Shown: positions 47,814 through 61,508, numbered from the stretch's first letter. The stretch is DNA of 64,000 nucleotides from Sclerodactyla briareus (GCA_026419785.1 JAODTK010001621.1:62001-126000); one strand, 5' to 3'. The notes: generated by a model from the letters alone, not told the origin. Numbers and translations are program-made.

Positions 47814-49072
47814 AGTGAGATCCAACAACGATTGACAATCTACCTGTGATGAAAGCATCTACCAGCAGGGCGATCTATTAGGGGAGGATATGCTTAAGAC
47901 CGTATTCATTTAATAGAAGATCATGCCCTAATAGAACAAACATGGAATTTGCAAGATTTAGTGATTTGTACCTCAAAGAGGCCACCTTTGAGAATGGTCG
48001 AACACTAATTATACACTGACAAATACTTTTGGTAGGAATAAATGCGAGGTGTGATGCTGGAAGTTGGGGGCAAGGGGTCAGTCAGAAGAAGCATAGAAGG
48101 AGGGGAGTGTCGGCAAACCTTCGTTGCGGGAGAGGGGGGGGGCGGGGAGGGAACATGCGCAAAAAGGCCTCAAGCATTAACAATCTAGAGAGTAGTTTCA
48201 GAATCGCTTACAAGATTGTGTTAGTATTTGTAAACAGTCCATCACTTTTTGACTGATTTCGCTGCACATGGTTGTCCGTAGATGATCGAAAGGTAAATTG
48301 AGCACTCCAGGCTAGACTTTTGTGGTATCTGTGGTGATAGCATCACTTAACATGTGGACCAGTTTCCACGAGATGACCGTCCTAATAAATGAGCACAGTG
48401 TTTTTCCGATTTGCCCATTTGTGCATGCGCTCTATTAGAATGAATTCGGTATGAAATTTGCACTGTTATTGAAGTATTCTGGAGTACCACTTGGAGTAGG
48501 TCCAAGTGCACAGACTTACTAAATATCGTTAATAATCAAGCCATAAAAAAACTGTCAATCAGGTTAGTTCAACAGGATTGATTTGTGTGAACACTTTAAA
48601 CAAACATGCCTTCCGTGTTTTCAAGTAGACCAACATGCCATAGGTCACTCATTTATGTAATAAAATTCAAAATTGAACGTGACTCACCATGGTCGAATGC
48701 TTGAATTGGAATTTCATGAGTTGTACTACCAACAGGATTAATGAGATCGTGCTGTGCGCCTACCCAGTCCAACAAATTGAAATTCATGTGCGCTCCGCCA
48801 CGGGGACTATGCTACGAACAAATATGCAATAATTCTTGATGGATACGAGTTGGGGTACAGGTCATCCCAACTGGTTCACTGCCTGGAGGCGGCAGATAAT
48901 CAAAGCAGTAGGTTGTGCCGTCCAGGCATGTGCTCCAGACATGAGTCGGTCAGTGAGTAAAGTAGTCATCACATCTCTCCCCGCCCCCCCATTCCCTTCC
49001 CCACATTCCCTCTCTCCCCCTCCCCCCTCATCCGAAGAGTACTAACTGTAGGTTTATACTATCCCATGGCAT

Positions 49073-49333
49073 ACCCAGTGGCGTACACAGGGGGGGGGTG
49101 TGGTTTGGGGGTCAGAACCCCCCCCATGACCCCAGTGATCATACATTTTTAACACAAAAACGGAGTTTTTTGCCTCAGTAGAAGTTTTGCTGCTGTATTT
49201 TCAAATATTGCAGCAGCATTTGTCCAGGGGCCCATCACGTTTATTATTTGCCAATAGGGAGGGTGATGCCATTTATAGGGTGCACCTCCCTTGGTTTCCG
49301 ACCTCAAGCCCCCCCATGACAAATCTCTACGTA
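49073..49333 (+). repeat. Dispersed repeat, CCCAGTGGCGTAC family, copy 1
   Basis: CCCAGTGGCGTAC, then GGTCAGAACCCC, TTGCCAATAGGGAGGGTGA and CCTTGGTTTCCGACCT. It is matched block for block by 51824-52101. A CAGTGGCATAGCAAG piece near 25017 may be a further start of the family. Confidence 0.85.
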
Positions 49334-49617
49334 CAGCTCGAACTATACCGCCTGCACATGCCAAACCATGTACTCAGGGGTACGCAACAGCATAGTAGGA
49401 GATTTGTCTTGAAATGCAAGAGATGATGTTGGGACCCATAGGGTAAGGCACTCTCACACTGTAACAATGAATACAATGATAGCGATACAATTGGAGCGGT
49501 CATACCAGTGATAAAGAGCCCAAGCAACAGCAGATGGGAGCCGAATATGCTGTGAGGTTAAATTATTCAACATTCCCCTCAGTGAACAGTTTGTATCGTT
49601 CAAGTTTATCAGGTAGA

Positions 49618-49700
49618 TTATCGCTCACGGTCCACGTTATCGTTCATGTGTGATCGGCGGCATCAGGCTTGTATGTGAGCGATAACATATATATATATAT
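49618..49700. repeat. Inverted repeat TTATCGCTCAC / GTGAGCGATAA followed by (AT)n
   Basis: The 11-bp arms lie at 49618-49628 and 49675-49685, with a further GTTATCGTTCATGTG variant between them. A 15-base AT run follows. This could be a small palindromic element or a protein-binding site pair. Confidence 0.7.
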
Positions 49701-50276
49701 TGTTATGGTTACAGGGTGATGGGACCCAAATGATCTAACAACAAACCCCCCCCCTCCCTCCTATAGACATGAATGCACTTATGACATAAACTGGTGCAAT
49801 ATTTGGACCACTAAACAGGTCAAATATTTAGTGTTGAAAATTTTGTTGGTCACATGGGTCTGATTCCTCTGAAGGTTGAACCCCCGAAACTCTTCCTGTG
49901 GCAATGTGAACTCACTTCCATGTACAAACATTAGAATCTTAACCATGCAAATAACCACTATCAATTTTGCAATTGATTGCTATTGTGCAGGTCAAAAAGC
50001 ATCCATCATGTATAAAAATTATGTCATACTTGCCATGGAAAACCCTAAAATAACAATTTCAACTTGAAGATAACTAGTTTTTGAGAGAGGATTACTGTAG
50101 TGGGTTTGGCATTGTAGGTGTTGATTGTGGGATAGCTTGAAAGACACAAACCACTTTTGCAGAACGTCGAGATATTTGACACCTTAAAACCAGCCGGGAT
50201 ACACACATAACATGTGTAGGCGGGAAACTGCCCACTGTATATCCGCCACTTCTGAGCAATCATTGGGGAGAAGTAT

Positions 50277-50590
50277 CTAAACCTCCACCAAGTTTTGTTT
50301 GTAAGCTATGGAAGTTACAAAGAAAGTCACATAAATCAAGCAAATTACCCACAACGACCTTGAAATGACCCTTTAATAAACTTTGCAGGAACAATTAGCC
50401 CCATCCACCAATTTTTGTTCAAATCTGACAAAGTTAATTAAATTGCTTAAATTATGTCAAATTTGACCTCTGAGGACCTTTGAAATGACCTCCACATTTT
50501 TTGGGATCACTATAGTCCCCTACCCACCAAGTTTCGTTCAAATCCGACTACGAAAAATTTCGCGTGAATTATGCAATTAGCGGCCCCCAT
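50277..50590 (+). repeat. Dispersed repeat, CCACCAAGTTTCGT family fragment
   Basis: Three successive blocks read CCACCAAGTTTTGTTTG, CCACCAATTTTTGTTCAAAT and CCACCAAGTTTCGTTCAAAT, each followed by a CTGAC/CCGAC stretch and a TGACCT-rich stretch. They match units within 56.5-61.5 kb. Confidence 0.65.
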
Positions 50591-50813
50591 CATCCAATGA
50601 TGGTCGCACTTTCGAACTCACCCGAGATTTCACTAGGGCGTACGCTTGTACATTTGTCCCCGTTTCAGATCAATAATATAAAGCGTTGAAGAGATATTCG
50701 CTAACGCTAAAGTTCCCACGGCGGAGCCTGGGACGCGGCGGCAGCGCAGCTATACCCGTGGATATAATTTCTGTGTTCTTCACCTGTGAACGTTATTTGG
50801 GATTGCACTGTTT

Positions 50814-50975
50814 TTTGCACAATAGGGATTCTCCCTAATGTCTCTGCATAATGGACGCAACTTGAAAGGGGGCCAATAACTCCACATCCCACGAACTTGT
50901 GATGGAAATTGGGTTTGAACCTATAGTTCTCCATTCTCCACGATATAACCTCCTTGTATCCATGCCTGTAGTTGT
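50814..50975 (-). repeat. Dispersed repeat, AAAGTTTGGTCCATTA family, copy 4
   Basis: On the minus strand it reads GGAGAATGGAGAACTATAGG, then GGAGTTATTGGCCCCCTTTC, TGCGTCCATTATGCAGAGA and TTAGGGAGAATCCCTATTG. Confidence 0.65.
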
Positions 50976-51823
50976 CCTTGAATAGCAGAAGCACCTAAAT
51001 GAGATAGAAATTTGGGAAAATAACTGTTACCAACCATGTTACAGTTTTGTCCCTTGGTCTTCAGTAGGTACATACTCCGTTTTGCTGGTATGTGACAACA
51101 GCCCCACAGATGGTAGCACTATGTCATGGGCTAAGAGTATTCTAGATGCCAGCGAATGAGTCATACAAACCCTGATATAGTTCCATTAACTGATGCATAG
51201 GGCAGGGTTCACGATAAGGGGGGCCGCCCAGGACTATTAGCCCCTAGAATACATAAATGACCCCATTCCCAATGAAATTGTATAAATCAGGGGCTATTTG
51301 GAGGGGGGGGGGGCAAAAACCCCTGGGTTCTCCACTTGGTCACAATCAGGTGGGCCTTCAATAAATGCAGCAAGCACTATTTTCAATGAAAGATTCCACG
51401 AACCAGGGGCTCTTTCTTTTGTAAGTATCCCCTGGACTCTGATCCCTTATTTCGAACCCTGGCATAGGGCATAAACAGGCAGGGTTGATCAAGTACAAGA
51501 TTTCCCTAGAGATATTCGGACACAGAAAATGTATGACACAATACATGTTTATCTCCCTGGAAATGGGATGTGGGGGGTGGCCAAAATTGCCCCTGGATTG
51601 ACTTTGCCTATGTTTTTTTTGGGGTCATATATCCTTCTTTCTATCTGAATACCGTCGCTTATTTTTAATCATATCGCTTGAATAGACCACTCAATGGGCT
51701 GAACGCTGAAGCAATTCTTCAAGTTGACAAAACAGTGACCAATCATGAAACAAATTTTTCAACTTTGTCGAGAGTTGACTTGAAACGCATTCCAACTCGG
51801 GGCTCCACTTTGTTCACACACTG

Positions 51824-52101
51824 TACCCAGTGGCGTACCCCGGGGAAGGGGAGGGGGGGTTTGGGGGTCAGAACCCCATGATCCAAGTGACCAATAAATT
51901 TTCAACACACAAACTGATTTTTTTTTGGCGGTTCAGTAGAGGTTTTGCAGCTGTTATTAGCAATATTCGCAGCATTTTCTAGGAACCCTCAATATTATTT
52001 GCCAATAGGGAGGGTGAGGCTTTTATGAGGGGGCCACTTTCCCTTGGGTTCCGACCTTCAACACCCCCCCCCCCCCAAAGACGAGTCTCTTAGTACGCGC
52101 C
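51824..52101 (+). repeat. Dispersed repeat, CCCAGTGGCGTAC family, copy 2
   Basis: See 49073-49333. The copies are 2.75 kb apart in the same orientation and differ mostly by short indels, G/C run length and scattered substitutions. Confidence 0.85.
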
Positions 52102-55100
52102 TGACTGTACATGGCCTCAGTGTGGAGAGTGGAGACCAGCCAATGTCAAGTAATGACCAATTGTAAAGATAACAGAGAGGGTAGATAGGCTGCCTTATTA
52201 CTCCATCTCTTAGTTATGATGGATGCCCGTGATTTGGTACAACGCTGTAGCAGGCAGTTCACATCAGATGCATAGTATGAGTCACACACACTAGTAGTCT
52301 GCTTCTGCAATCAGTTTAATACCAAATGGCACGATACACAGTCCGCACACTTCAATCACTCAATCTGACGTACGGGGGGGGTGCAAGACATTGTACGGCT
52401 CTGCTGGTAGTATTCCGGTGTGCTGTATCAGAACAGTAATTCCCACTTGGTCAAGACCCGCGATATTTAACATGCCCTACAATAAAATAACAGCCTCCCT
52501 GAAGCACTCATTCAGAAGTTCCAAAGGGCTAATAGAGAGATGAAATTTCAGTCTTTTCTTCAAGAGTGAAAGACTGATATTGTAATTTGGGAGGAACAGA
52601 GGTGCCAGGATGAAGGGGCAGGGGGTGATGCTCCCAATGACTTACAAGATCAAACTATATTTCTCTGGAATTCAAGAACCCAAAGCCCACTTTCTCGCAA
52701 AGCAAAAGTCTCTTTGCCCTGAGGTAACTGTACCATAGCTTCAGAAAAGAACAATCACCAAAAAGTCTGTTCATGGTAACCGCTAATGAGATGATAATGC
52801 GATAGTGTCAAAGGTCATCGGGGTACACTGTCTGCTCAACATTGCACAAACACTGTACAGTGTGCACAACAATAACAACCCCCCCCCTCCCCCCCCCCCC
52901 CCCCCCCCGGACGAAAGCTACACATCCTACCTGCACAAATCGTCACAGATTTCCCCCATATATACTTACCAACAATAATATCCAAAATGAGATGAATTGT
53001 TGCGTTCCCACGTTCCCACAGAAAGGTGACGGTTTGAATATAGGCAGTAATGATATAGAGCTATGGGGGGAAACTTTGTCTACAGTATATCCTCAGCTGT
53101 TTAGTGTTGGGCATACGCACTCACAACCAAGAAAAAACTTATTGATTTACTTGATGTTAAAGATGTAGCCTGCGGTAAGTGAAAGCATTGAGAACTGCCA
53201 CATTATGACACTGGTACACTGTACACATTGATACACTTCTGAACCAACATGCACTACAGGCAGCAGATTCCAGAGGCATTTGTCCTGAAACAATGGGTTC
53301 ACTCTATAATAGACACAAGAATCTTACCCATTTGGAAGGTCACATCCACAGGCTTCCTGAAATTTACTCCTAGCAAAGTGCATGAAAAGAATTATTCCTG
53401 TTTCCTGAGAGTGGAAAACAGAAAATGCCTTGAAACTACTTCCTAGGAGCAGGACCCGTGCTTGCTTCATTATATGAATATGATTTAGCTATGGAAGTAA
53501 AATTTCAGGATTCCTTTTCAACAGCAGGGCAAAACTGTCACTTGGATATCCATGTAGGTTTTTTTTTTTTTCATTTAATAGTTAAAACACATATTACTCA
53601 CTGTCATGACTTATAATACAGTAAGTGTCCCATCTGGTAGGGAATAAAAAGTTGGACCACCAGGGTATCCATTAATTGGTTTTTTGGGGCAAATGTTGGC
53701 AGACTGAATTCTATGGTGGCCTACACTGAACGTTCCAATCTAAATAGATGAATTTTTAACCCACTGTCAGCTGACCGAAAGCAATTGAACCACATTTTAA
53801 GGCTTGAAATAGGCCCATTTTGTAACCTAACAGTCCCATTTTCGACCGAAACACCACATATTGTGCAGGAATTGAACCTAACGTGAAAATTGTAATCGCA
53901 TGGCAATGCCTTGCGGCTAAAAACCGAGTCATTGAAAAAATCTGCACGCAATCCCACTCGGTTAGAGCGGCAGAGCCCTAAAGGGTCTTTGAAACATTCA
54001 TGTATATTATGCCATGCCTTTTGACACCGCAATAGTAACCAATGAAATTGTCCCTGGGGACTGGAGTAGGTGTACTTTACTTGCAGCAATAAAATCATAG
54101 TGATCAATTTCATTAGTATCAATTCATTATGCTGTTGTCTCTGTGTCCTTTCTTTTACATTACCATCATCTATAAAGTACATCATACTCTCATTTATTTT
54201 TGCTAACTTTTACTCTTTCACCTTTCGAGACAGGTAAGTGAATGTCATGTCATATCAACTGTGTTGCATGTTTAGCCACGCCCCCTTCAGTTTGGATGGT
54301 TCATTTTATGACGAGGTGCAAACTCACAGAGTGTGTGACATTGGTAGCACTGTGTACTACATTTTACAGCTCATGTGTCAACCTTCAGCTGTTTCGGAAT
54401 TAATTACCTTAGCTACCAAACCCGGTACTAAATCAATTATGCATTTTCGCATCCAAGCCGCCGCCGCGTACATCGCAGCTCAATCCGCACCCTGTTGAAA
54501 ATGCTAAAACTGCCCCAGTGTGTTGCGACCTGTGTACTTTCATTATTTGCCAAATACCTGCTGCCACGGAAATCGCAGCTTTGTGGTAACGTAATGGATA
54601 AAACTGCTGCAAGCTATATGTTGCTTGCTTCTCGCCCTATGCTGTTGCACTAGTTTCTAGACTCGCCCTGTTTGGAAGACGTGGTCAATCACCTACTTAC
54701 TGTTCACTAAGCCTTCCTGACCAATGCATTCCCACTGATATGACAGTGCGTTACACACCTACCAAGTCCGGCCACTCCTATTATTTGGTACGGCCGCCGC
54801 AGGCAAACCTTTTTATCGCACCAATTAACATCTATGGAGTTTCTAACTGACTCTGTGATTAGTACTGAATTCATTCGCGATCGTCGATCCACTTCGATCG
54901 GCGATACTGCAATGTATTTTCGTGTGGGCGTACAATTCTATGAATGAATTATTGTGGATAATTGGGCAATTGGTGGAAAAAATGATTATACATAAAGGTT
55001 ACGCAGATTCGGTGGTTTTTTTAGGGCTGATTTTAGACTGTGCCGTGCCTTCAGTTTCTTGCTAAAATAATCCACAGTTAGGTTTGGGGCTTTGGGCTTA

Positions 55101-56450
55101 CTGCTAATTGCACAAGCGTCTGGTTTGTACTTGCAAGTGCAGCGCCGCGTACATAAATAGGTATATACGTGTAGAAGAATGTGTTTTTTTTTTTTTTGGT
55201 TTCGTTATTAACTGCACGTTGCATGTTTTAATAAAGTAAGACACGTGTATGATTCTCCGTGCAGTTTTTTGTAATTAATTGTTCATTCCCCCATATCATT
55301 ATGGAACAGCTGATTGGATGAAAAGATTGGCGCTGCATTTACACAGTGAAATATGTACTGACATAAATAACTATGGAGGGTAAACACTGCTGGATTTTAT
55401 CATCTAATGACATTAATTACTAATGAAGTCATGGAACCATCCATATGCAATCATGCTGAGTTGTTTTCTTATGATTTTTTTATTAGAATTACAATTAAGT
55501 ACTAACAAAATAATTCTAAGGGGTATACATATCTTTGGACTGTCGACACGGGACTCCTATTGGCGCCTGAAGTTAACACTCGCCCTCGGGGGGGCCGTGT
55601 TTGGGGTTCACGGAGCATACTCCCCCTTTGGCGGCACATACCTTTGTTGAACGGCATCGGTCAAAACCGAAAACAAGGCTAATCGCCCAGTGTCTCGCCT
55701 GGTTGTGTCGATCATTGATTTCTCCTTTTTGAGTCACCATCAAACAATCAGGCATTCCATATGTTGCTTTAATATCCCAATCCCTTTTAAATATTTCACA
55801 ACATTCATTGCCATCAATGACTACACCCCCTTGATCCTATCCTACTGGTACCCTCCATTATAAACAATACTTACTGAGTTAATAGTTCGCTTCAGATTAC
55901 TTGTAATGTCCAAACACTTAAAGGAACCCAATCTAATAAAGTGTATCCTATATATCATCAGAGAGTATGCCCCTTATACTCTACTTACTTCCATCAACTC
56001 CCATGGGAGTTCACACCCACCCCTCTCACACCCCCTGTCTAAGAGTGGAATAAGCCATCTATAGCTTCCCTGGCAGATTCATGCAGGCCCTACAGCTGAG
56101 TCTATGACTATATAAGTGATACAAGGAATTAACCCCCCCCCTATCTTCACACACCAGAGCTACGCAGGTGACCCTGACCCATTCATTCTTGAATAGGTGC
56201 CTGGGAGTTGGTAAACAAATGACTGAGGGGTTACACTTTATATGGTCAGGTCAGGGGGCCCAGAAGAGGTTATGACAGGCTGATGTGAACTTACGTAAAA
56301 AGGCAGGTTTTGACAATTGATGAAATCCTCGGTCTGGCACAGATGGGAATACTAGTTGGGATTGAATGGAAATAACATGCCTGAGGGGTTGAAATAGTAA
56401 AACATTTTGTTATTTATAGCATGCTAATCATAATAGTGATTTCAGCATCA
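52102..56450. other. Non-coding stretch, no gene identified
   Basis: It contains a 30-base C run at 52880-52908 and a T run near 53560. A minus-strand open frame at 53721-54185 contains a B-box-like GGTTCAATTCC near 53875, without a tRNA fold. A short GC-rich piece lies near 55560-55650. No splice-bounded coding sequence or repeat family was recognised. Confidence 0.4.
52880..52908 (+). repeat. Poly-C tract
   Basis: About 29 C residues with one T. The exact length is unlikely to be reliable. Confidence 0.95.
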
Positions 56451-56499
56451 TGCTGGTCACCTAGGGTTCCCCAAGACTAAACCATTCTTAAAAATGAGC

Positions 56500-59160
56500 G
56501 TACAGTCTCTGGACTTGTTGCAGTAATTTATTATTTGACATTTTTGGTCCATAATTTACCTTGAATGAACCTTTGAATGACATAAAACGGTTTTTTATGA
56601 AAAATGTTACCCTTGATCATATGCCGCATGTCCCGAAATTTCAGTTATCTAACCCACAGTCACAAAAATTGATTGGGCGAAATTGTTAATAGTTGGCAGT
56701 TTCTTGACCTCTGATGACCTTTGATGACATGAGGGTTTTTTATGAACCTGCTTCCTCAATGTGTGCACCAAGCCCAACAGCATAGGTCATCAGTTCACAC
56801 AATATGCTATCGCCAAAAGGTATTAAAATCAACCTTTAGTCCCCTTGTAACTTCAGACCAGTTGTCATATTGAAGCGGGAGTTGGTTCGTCTATGAGCAG
56901 ACATAGACTATCACATATCCAAAAATCGACAGTTTATTTCTTGGCCTGTAACTCCTAAAATAAGCACATTTTCTAAAACTTGACATTTTGACCTTTTGGA
57001 CCTTGCCTATAGATGTTGTTTGATACTGAACCCAAAAATGAGGCTCATACAAATCTCTACCAGCACCCTAGCTGCATTCATGCCAATTGTTCACTGGCCA
57101 TTTAACAAAATTCAAAAATTTTTTTTTTTTTGGGTTTACTTCTGCAAATTTATTCACATTAAATGACCTAATTGACCTTTACAAACTGTTGTTAAATTTT
57201 AGGATTCGCAATGAACAACAGCCTAATGTGATTGCGACAAAGCTATTAAATTAACACGTTGACCTCTTGTAAACTACCACGTATGCGTCCGAAAGATCGA
57301 AGCAGGAGTTGGTTTCCTTCCTCCATGAAGCACACAAAGGTCTATTCACATATCCAAAAATAACCATTTTTTTTTTTTGGCCCCTAACTCTTAAATAAGC
57401 ACTTATTCAAGACTCCACCTTTAAACCACATGACCACCTTACAGAGGTCAAATGTGAGGTCAGAGGTCACACACATGGGTGCATTTCAACATTAATATCA
57501 CAATGGTGAACCTTCCAGCCTTCACAGATATTCAATTCTCTGATCATGGCCAGAAAACATTTTTTGACCCTAGTGACTTGGATGACCTTTAATGACATGG
57601 CCGTTTTTTTTTATGAAAAGTAACCTCCCATGTGGATCATCCACTCCTAGGAGCATTTTACATTCTGATGACCATGCCCATGGCATTGCCAAAAAAGTAC
57701 TAAATCAGTTTTTTTACCCCAACGTGACTTTGATGACCTTCAATGAGCATGACGGTTTTTTTAATAAAAATTGTTACTCTCCATGTGATGCATCCAAACC
57801 TAGAAGCATTGCATTCCAATGATCACACCTAATGTTATTGCGCAAAGCTATTAAATTAAACTTTGTTCCCTTGTAGCTACCAAGTAATGCTCCGATCGAA
57901 GCGGGAGTTGGTTTCCTCCATGAAGCACACAAAGGTCTTATCACATATCCAAATAACAGTTTCTTTTTTTTTTTTGGCCCGTAACTCCTTAAATAAGCAC
58001 AATTTATTCAAGACTCACCTTTAAAACCACATGACCCCCCGACAGAGGTCAATTGAGGTCAGAGTCCCACACAATGCGGTCAACAATATATGACAATAGT
58101 GACCTTCCAGCCCTTCACAAATTATCAATTTTCTTCTCCGATTATGGCCATAAACAGTTTTTGACCCTTAATTGACCTGATGATGACCTTTAATGACATG
58201 GCAGTTTTCTATAAATTGTAACTCTCCATGTGATACATCCACTCCTGGAGTCCTTTGCATTCTGATTGAACATGCCCACGTGCTATTTGCCAAAAAGTAC
58301 TAATTCAGTTTTGGCCCCCTCAGTGACCTTGTGATGACCTTCAATGACATGTTGTTTGTTATAAAAATTGTTACTCGCCATGTGATGCATCCACTCCTAG
58401 AAGCATATTGCATTCCAATGAACACGCCCAATGTTATTGCGAAAAAGCGTATTCAATTAAACTTTGACCCCTTGTACTACCAAAGTATGCGTCCGATCGA
58501 AGCCGGGAGTTTGGTCCCCACTAAAGCACACAAAGGTCTATCACATACCCTAAAAATAACATTTCTATTTTTTTGCTGTACCATCCTGAATAAGCACATT
58601 TATCAAAGACTCAACCTCTAACCACATGACCACCCGAAAAAGGTCAAATTGAGGTTCCGAGGGTCACACACATGAGGTCAACAATTATATGTGAACCTTC
58701 CAGCCTTAACAGACATTCAATTCTCCGATTAGGGCCAGAAAACAGTTTTTGACCCTAAAGTGACTTTGAATGACAGATTAGTAACATTAAATGACCTCCT
58801 GGGGCCCTCGTCCCACTGTAAAATTCTTGGGGACTATAGATAAACCATCTCCACCGAGTTTCGTCACAATCCAACAAACTTCAAAAAATCGCAGAAATTC
58901 TGCAAAGTAACTACTTAATTAGCATATATCATGCAGATCTGATCGATTCAGTACTCTTCATAGTTGTTTATAGTACCCTACGGCAGCACCAGCATCTAAC
59001 CGATCAAGAGATATCTTGTACACAACTTCCGGCCAATGTTCATTAATATTCAAATTTATATGCAATGAGAATGGTCTTTTTGGGCCGAAAAGTGGATTCA
59101 CCAATGGCAACTCTTCAACCAGCGACCTCCACACGAAGGTCCAGCATGTGGCTTGCACGT
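56500..59160 (+). repeat. Block of ~600-bp tandem units rich in TGACCTTTGATGACAT
   Basis: A GAAGCGGGAGTTGGTT marker recurs near 56876, 57298, 57898 and 58500; the last two intervals are about 600 bp. Each unit then reads CACATATCCAAAAATAAC, a T run, TAACTCCTAAAATAAGCACA, CACATGACCACC, GAGGTCAGAGGTCACACACA and CATGTGATGCATCCACTCCT. Copies differ by many single-base indels. No coding frame persists. Confidence 0.9.
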
Positions 59161-59301
59161 TTCAGGAGATATCTAACCGCACATCTGACAGACAGACGGA
59201 CAGACATACAGCCAGACAGACAGACAACGAAAGACAGATCACCCCACAACAACGCGACCACTATGTCTCTCCTTGAACAAAGTTCACAGGCGAGACAAAA
59301 A
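58843..59301 (+). repeat. Dispersed repeat with conserved 3' tail, copy 2
   Basis: Ordered blocks are CCACCGAGTTTCGTCACAAT, AATTAGCATATATCATGC, AAGAGATATCTTGTACACAA, TTTATATGCAATGAGAATGG, AAAGTGGATTCACC and CAACTCTTCA. A CAGACAGACGGACAGAC run follows, and then ACCACTATGTCTCTCCTTGA...CGAGACAAAAA. The copy at 61077-61508 has all of these. Confidence 0.9.
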
Positions 59302-59399
59302 CGGTTTGACTCGTTAGGCAAATCGGAAACCGCCCGTTTTTTTGCTCAGGAACTAACCGTGGCAGCCCTTAGCTGTGGAGCTAGACTATAACCATTCTT

Positions 59400-61076
59400 A
59401 AATGGATAGCTGAGAGGGTAATAATATTATCAAAAAAATGTATGGAGTTTTAAGTTTAGTAGGGGCTATTTTACTCCTTTCAATACTTTTATGATTCTGA
59501 TAATTGGAATGGCCCTTTGATAACATAAAATTTTTATGAAATATTCCCATTATAATAGCACCTTGACTAAAATCAGCCATATCACATACAGTCTTTAGAG
59601 GCCTGTTGTCAGGAAAATGTTATTATTTGGCATTACTCTTGGTCGCAAAGTGAACGCTTGAATGACCTTTGATGACATTCCGGTTTCTTATGAAAAATTT
59701 ACCTTGAAATATGCTGTCATGTCGCCAAATTTCAGCCATATCACACACACAGCACTGGAGGCTGTGCGGAAAATGTTATTTCAACACCTCCCATCATGGC
59801 AACACCTCGCATCCATGAGATGTATTCAGATCGTGACCGACTTCAGTGTTCAATTTGATCGCCACAAGAGCAGACGGTTTCAATCCGCCTGCCTCTGTTC
59901 TTCCTGATTGTGTATTGTGTGCCCCGGGTTTCTTCGTACGCCCTCATTCATGGTAGACTTCAGTGGTCAGCATAGTGTGTGGATACAGTTGTACCGAGTG
60001 TTACTGGTTGTAATTGCTGCTAGTTGGGTGTATATTCAACGAAGTTGAACCATTTACCCGAGTTTACTCTGAGATCCCAGCTGTGTAATTTTTTTTCATT
60101 GGGTGTAGTTTGACAGTTGCTACTTTGTTTGTCGGTTGCCTCTGGCTTTATCCCGACTCTTGAAAGACCAATTGACTAACTAAAAAAACTCACCGGGGTC
60201 CTCGGACATAACCCCTCTTGTCTTTGGGCTAACGGGGCTGTTAATTATTTGGCATTATTTTGGTTCCATAAGTGACTCTTGAAGACTTGATGACAGTACA
60301 GTTCTTATGAAAAATGTTACCTTATCATATGCTGCAATGTCCCCAATTTCAGCCATACGCAACACCTAGTCCTGGAGGCTGTTGGCAGGAAATGTTATAG
60401 TTGGCATTATATATTTGGTCTGTAAGTGACCTTGAATGAACCTTTGATGACATGACGTTTTTAAAATCTTGCCTGATGGTGATGCACCAAGCCCCAAAAG
60501 CATTATGTAATCAATCAACATGCCCTAATGCTATCGCCCAAGGTCTCCAAATCGACCTTTGGCCCCTGTCACTTTGAAACCCGGTGGTCAGATCGCAGCG
60601 GGAGTTTGTTTCGTCTATGTATTCACACAGAGCTCCATCCATATCCAAGTTGACTGTTTTTATTTATTTGCCCTGTAACTCCTAAAGATAAGCACATTTG
60701 TCTTGAAGACTTGACTTGACCTCGTCTTTAGATGTTGTTTTTGAATCCCTGGAACCCCAAAATTACCATAACAATCTCTACAAGAACCCTAACGGCACTC
60801 ATTCCCATCGTTATTGGCCTTTACCAAACTTCCAACAATGGCATAATTTATGCAAATTATTCCACATTATTAACCTTACGTGACCTTTGCACTGTTTTAA
60901 ATTTATCAGATCAAAGGTGTAACCTCTCCACCAGTTTCATTTCATGAGGATTCAACCAACTTAAAAATCTGGCATAAATTATGCAAACTAGACTAGGTAA
61001 ATGCCCAATTGTACATTAAAGACCTTTGATACCTCGACCCTAGTACAATTTTATCGGAACTATAGGAGAAACCATC
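59400..61076 (+). repeat. Second copy of the 56.5-kb repeat block, interrupted
   Basis: AAAATGTTATTATTTGGCAT, ATTTCAGCCATA, AGCGGGAGTTTGTTTCGTCT (near 60597) and TAACTCCTAAAGATAAGCAC repeat the order seen from 56.5 kb. The block is interrupted at about 59785-60238. Confidence 0.75.
59785..60238. mobile_element. ~450-bp unrelated insert inside the repeat block
   Basis: Repeat sequence stops at GGAAAATGTTATTT and resumes with TGTTAATTATTTGGCATTAT. Between them is unique sequence with an unusual composition and a TTTTTTTTCATTGGG stretch. The flanks share a GTTATT/GTTAATT motif, which could be a target duplication. It might be a solo LTR, but I see no TG...CA ends. Confidence 0.35.
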
Positions 61077-61508
61077 TCCCTCCACCGAGTTTCGTCAAAA
61101 TCCAACGCACTTCGAATATATCACAGAAATCAGGCAAATGACGACTTAATTAGCATATATCATGCCAGGCCTCTATAGTTCGTGTACACTCCATATTTGT
61201 TATATACTCCGACGGCATCACCAATGATCTCCGATCGAATAGATATCTTGTACACAAGCTTCCGGGCCAATTTTCATTAAATATGCAAATTGATGCAAAT
61301 GAGTATGGTCTTTCGGGGAAAAAAGTGGATGCACATCGCAACTCTTCACCGACCGCGCACCCTCTACGAAAAGGTCCCAGCATGATGGCCTTTCACGGTT
61401 CAGGAGATATCGAACCGCACATCGACAGACAGACGGACAACAGACGACACACACACAACAAAGTGACCACTATGTCTCTCCTTGAACAGTTCAGGTGAGA
61501 CAAAAACA
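61077..61508 (+). repeat. Dispersed repeat with conserved 3' tail, copy 3
   Basis: Same blocks and order as 58843-59301, ending GTGACCACTATGTCTCTCCT...GTGAGACAAAAA. A short CACACACACAA lies before the tail, at the site where the 15.3-kb copy carries the long CA microsatellite. Confidence 0.9.

Noticed and set aside
53721-54185. 154-codon minus-strand frame containing a B-box-like sequence
   Set aside because: No known domain; the tRNA-like piece lacks acceptor-stem pairing and a clear A box, so neither gene nor SINE is supported.
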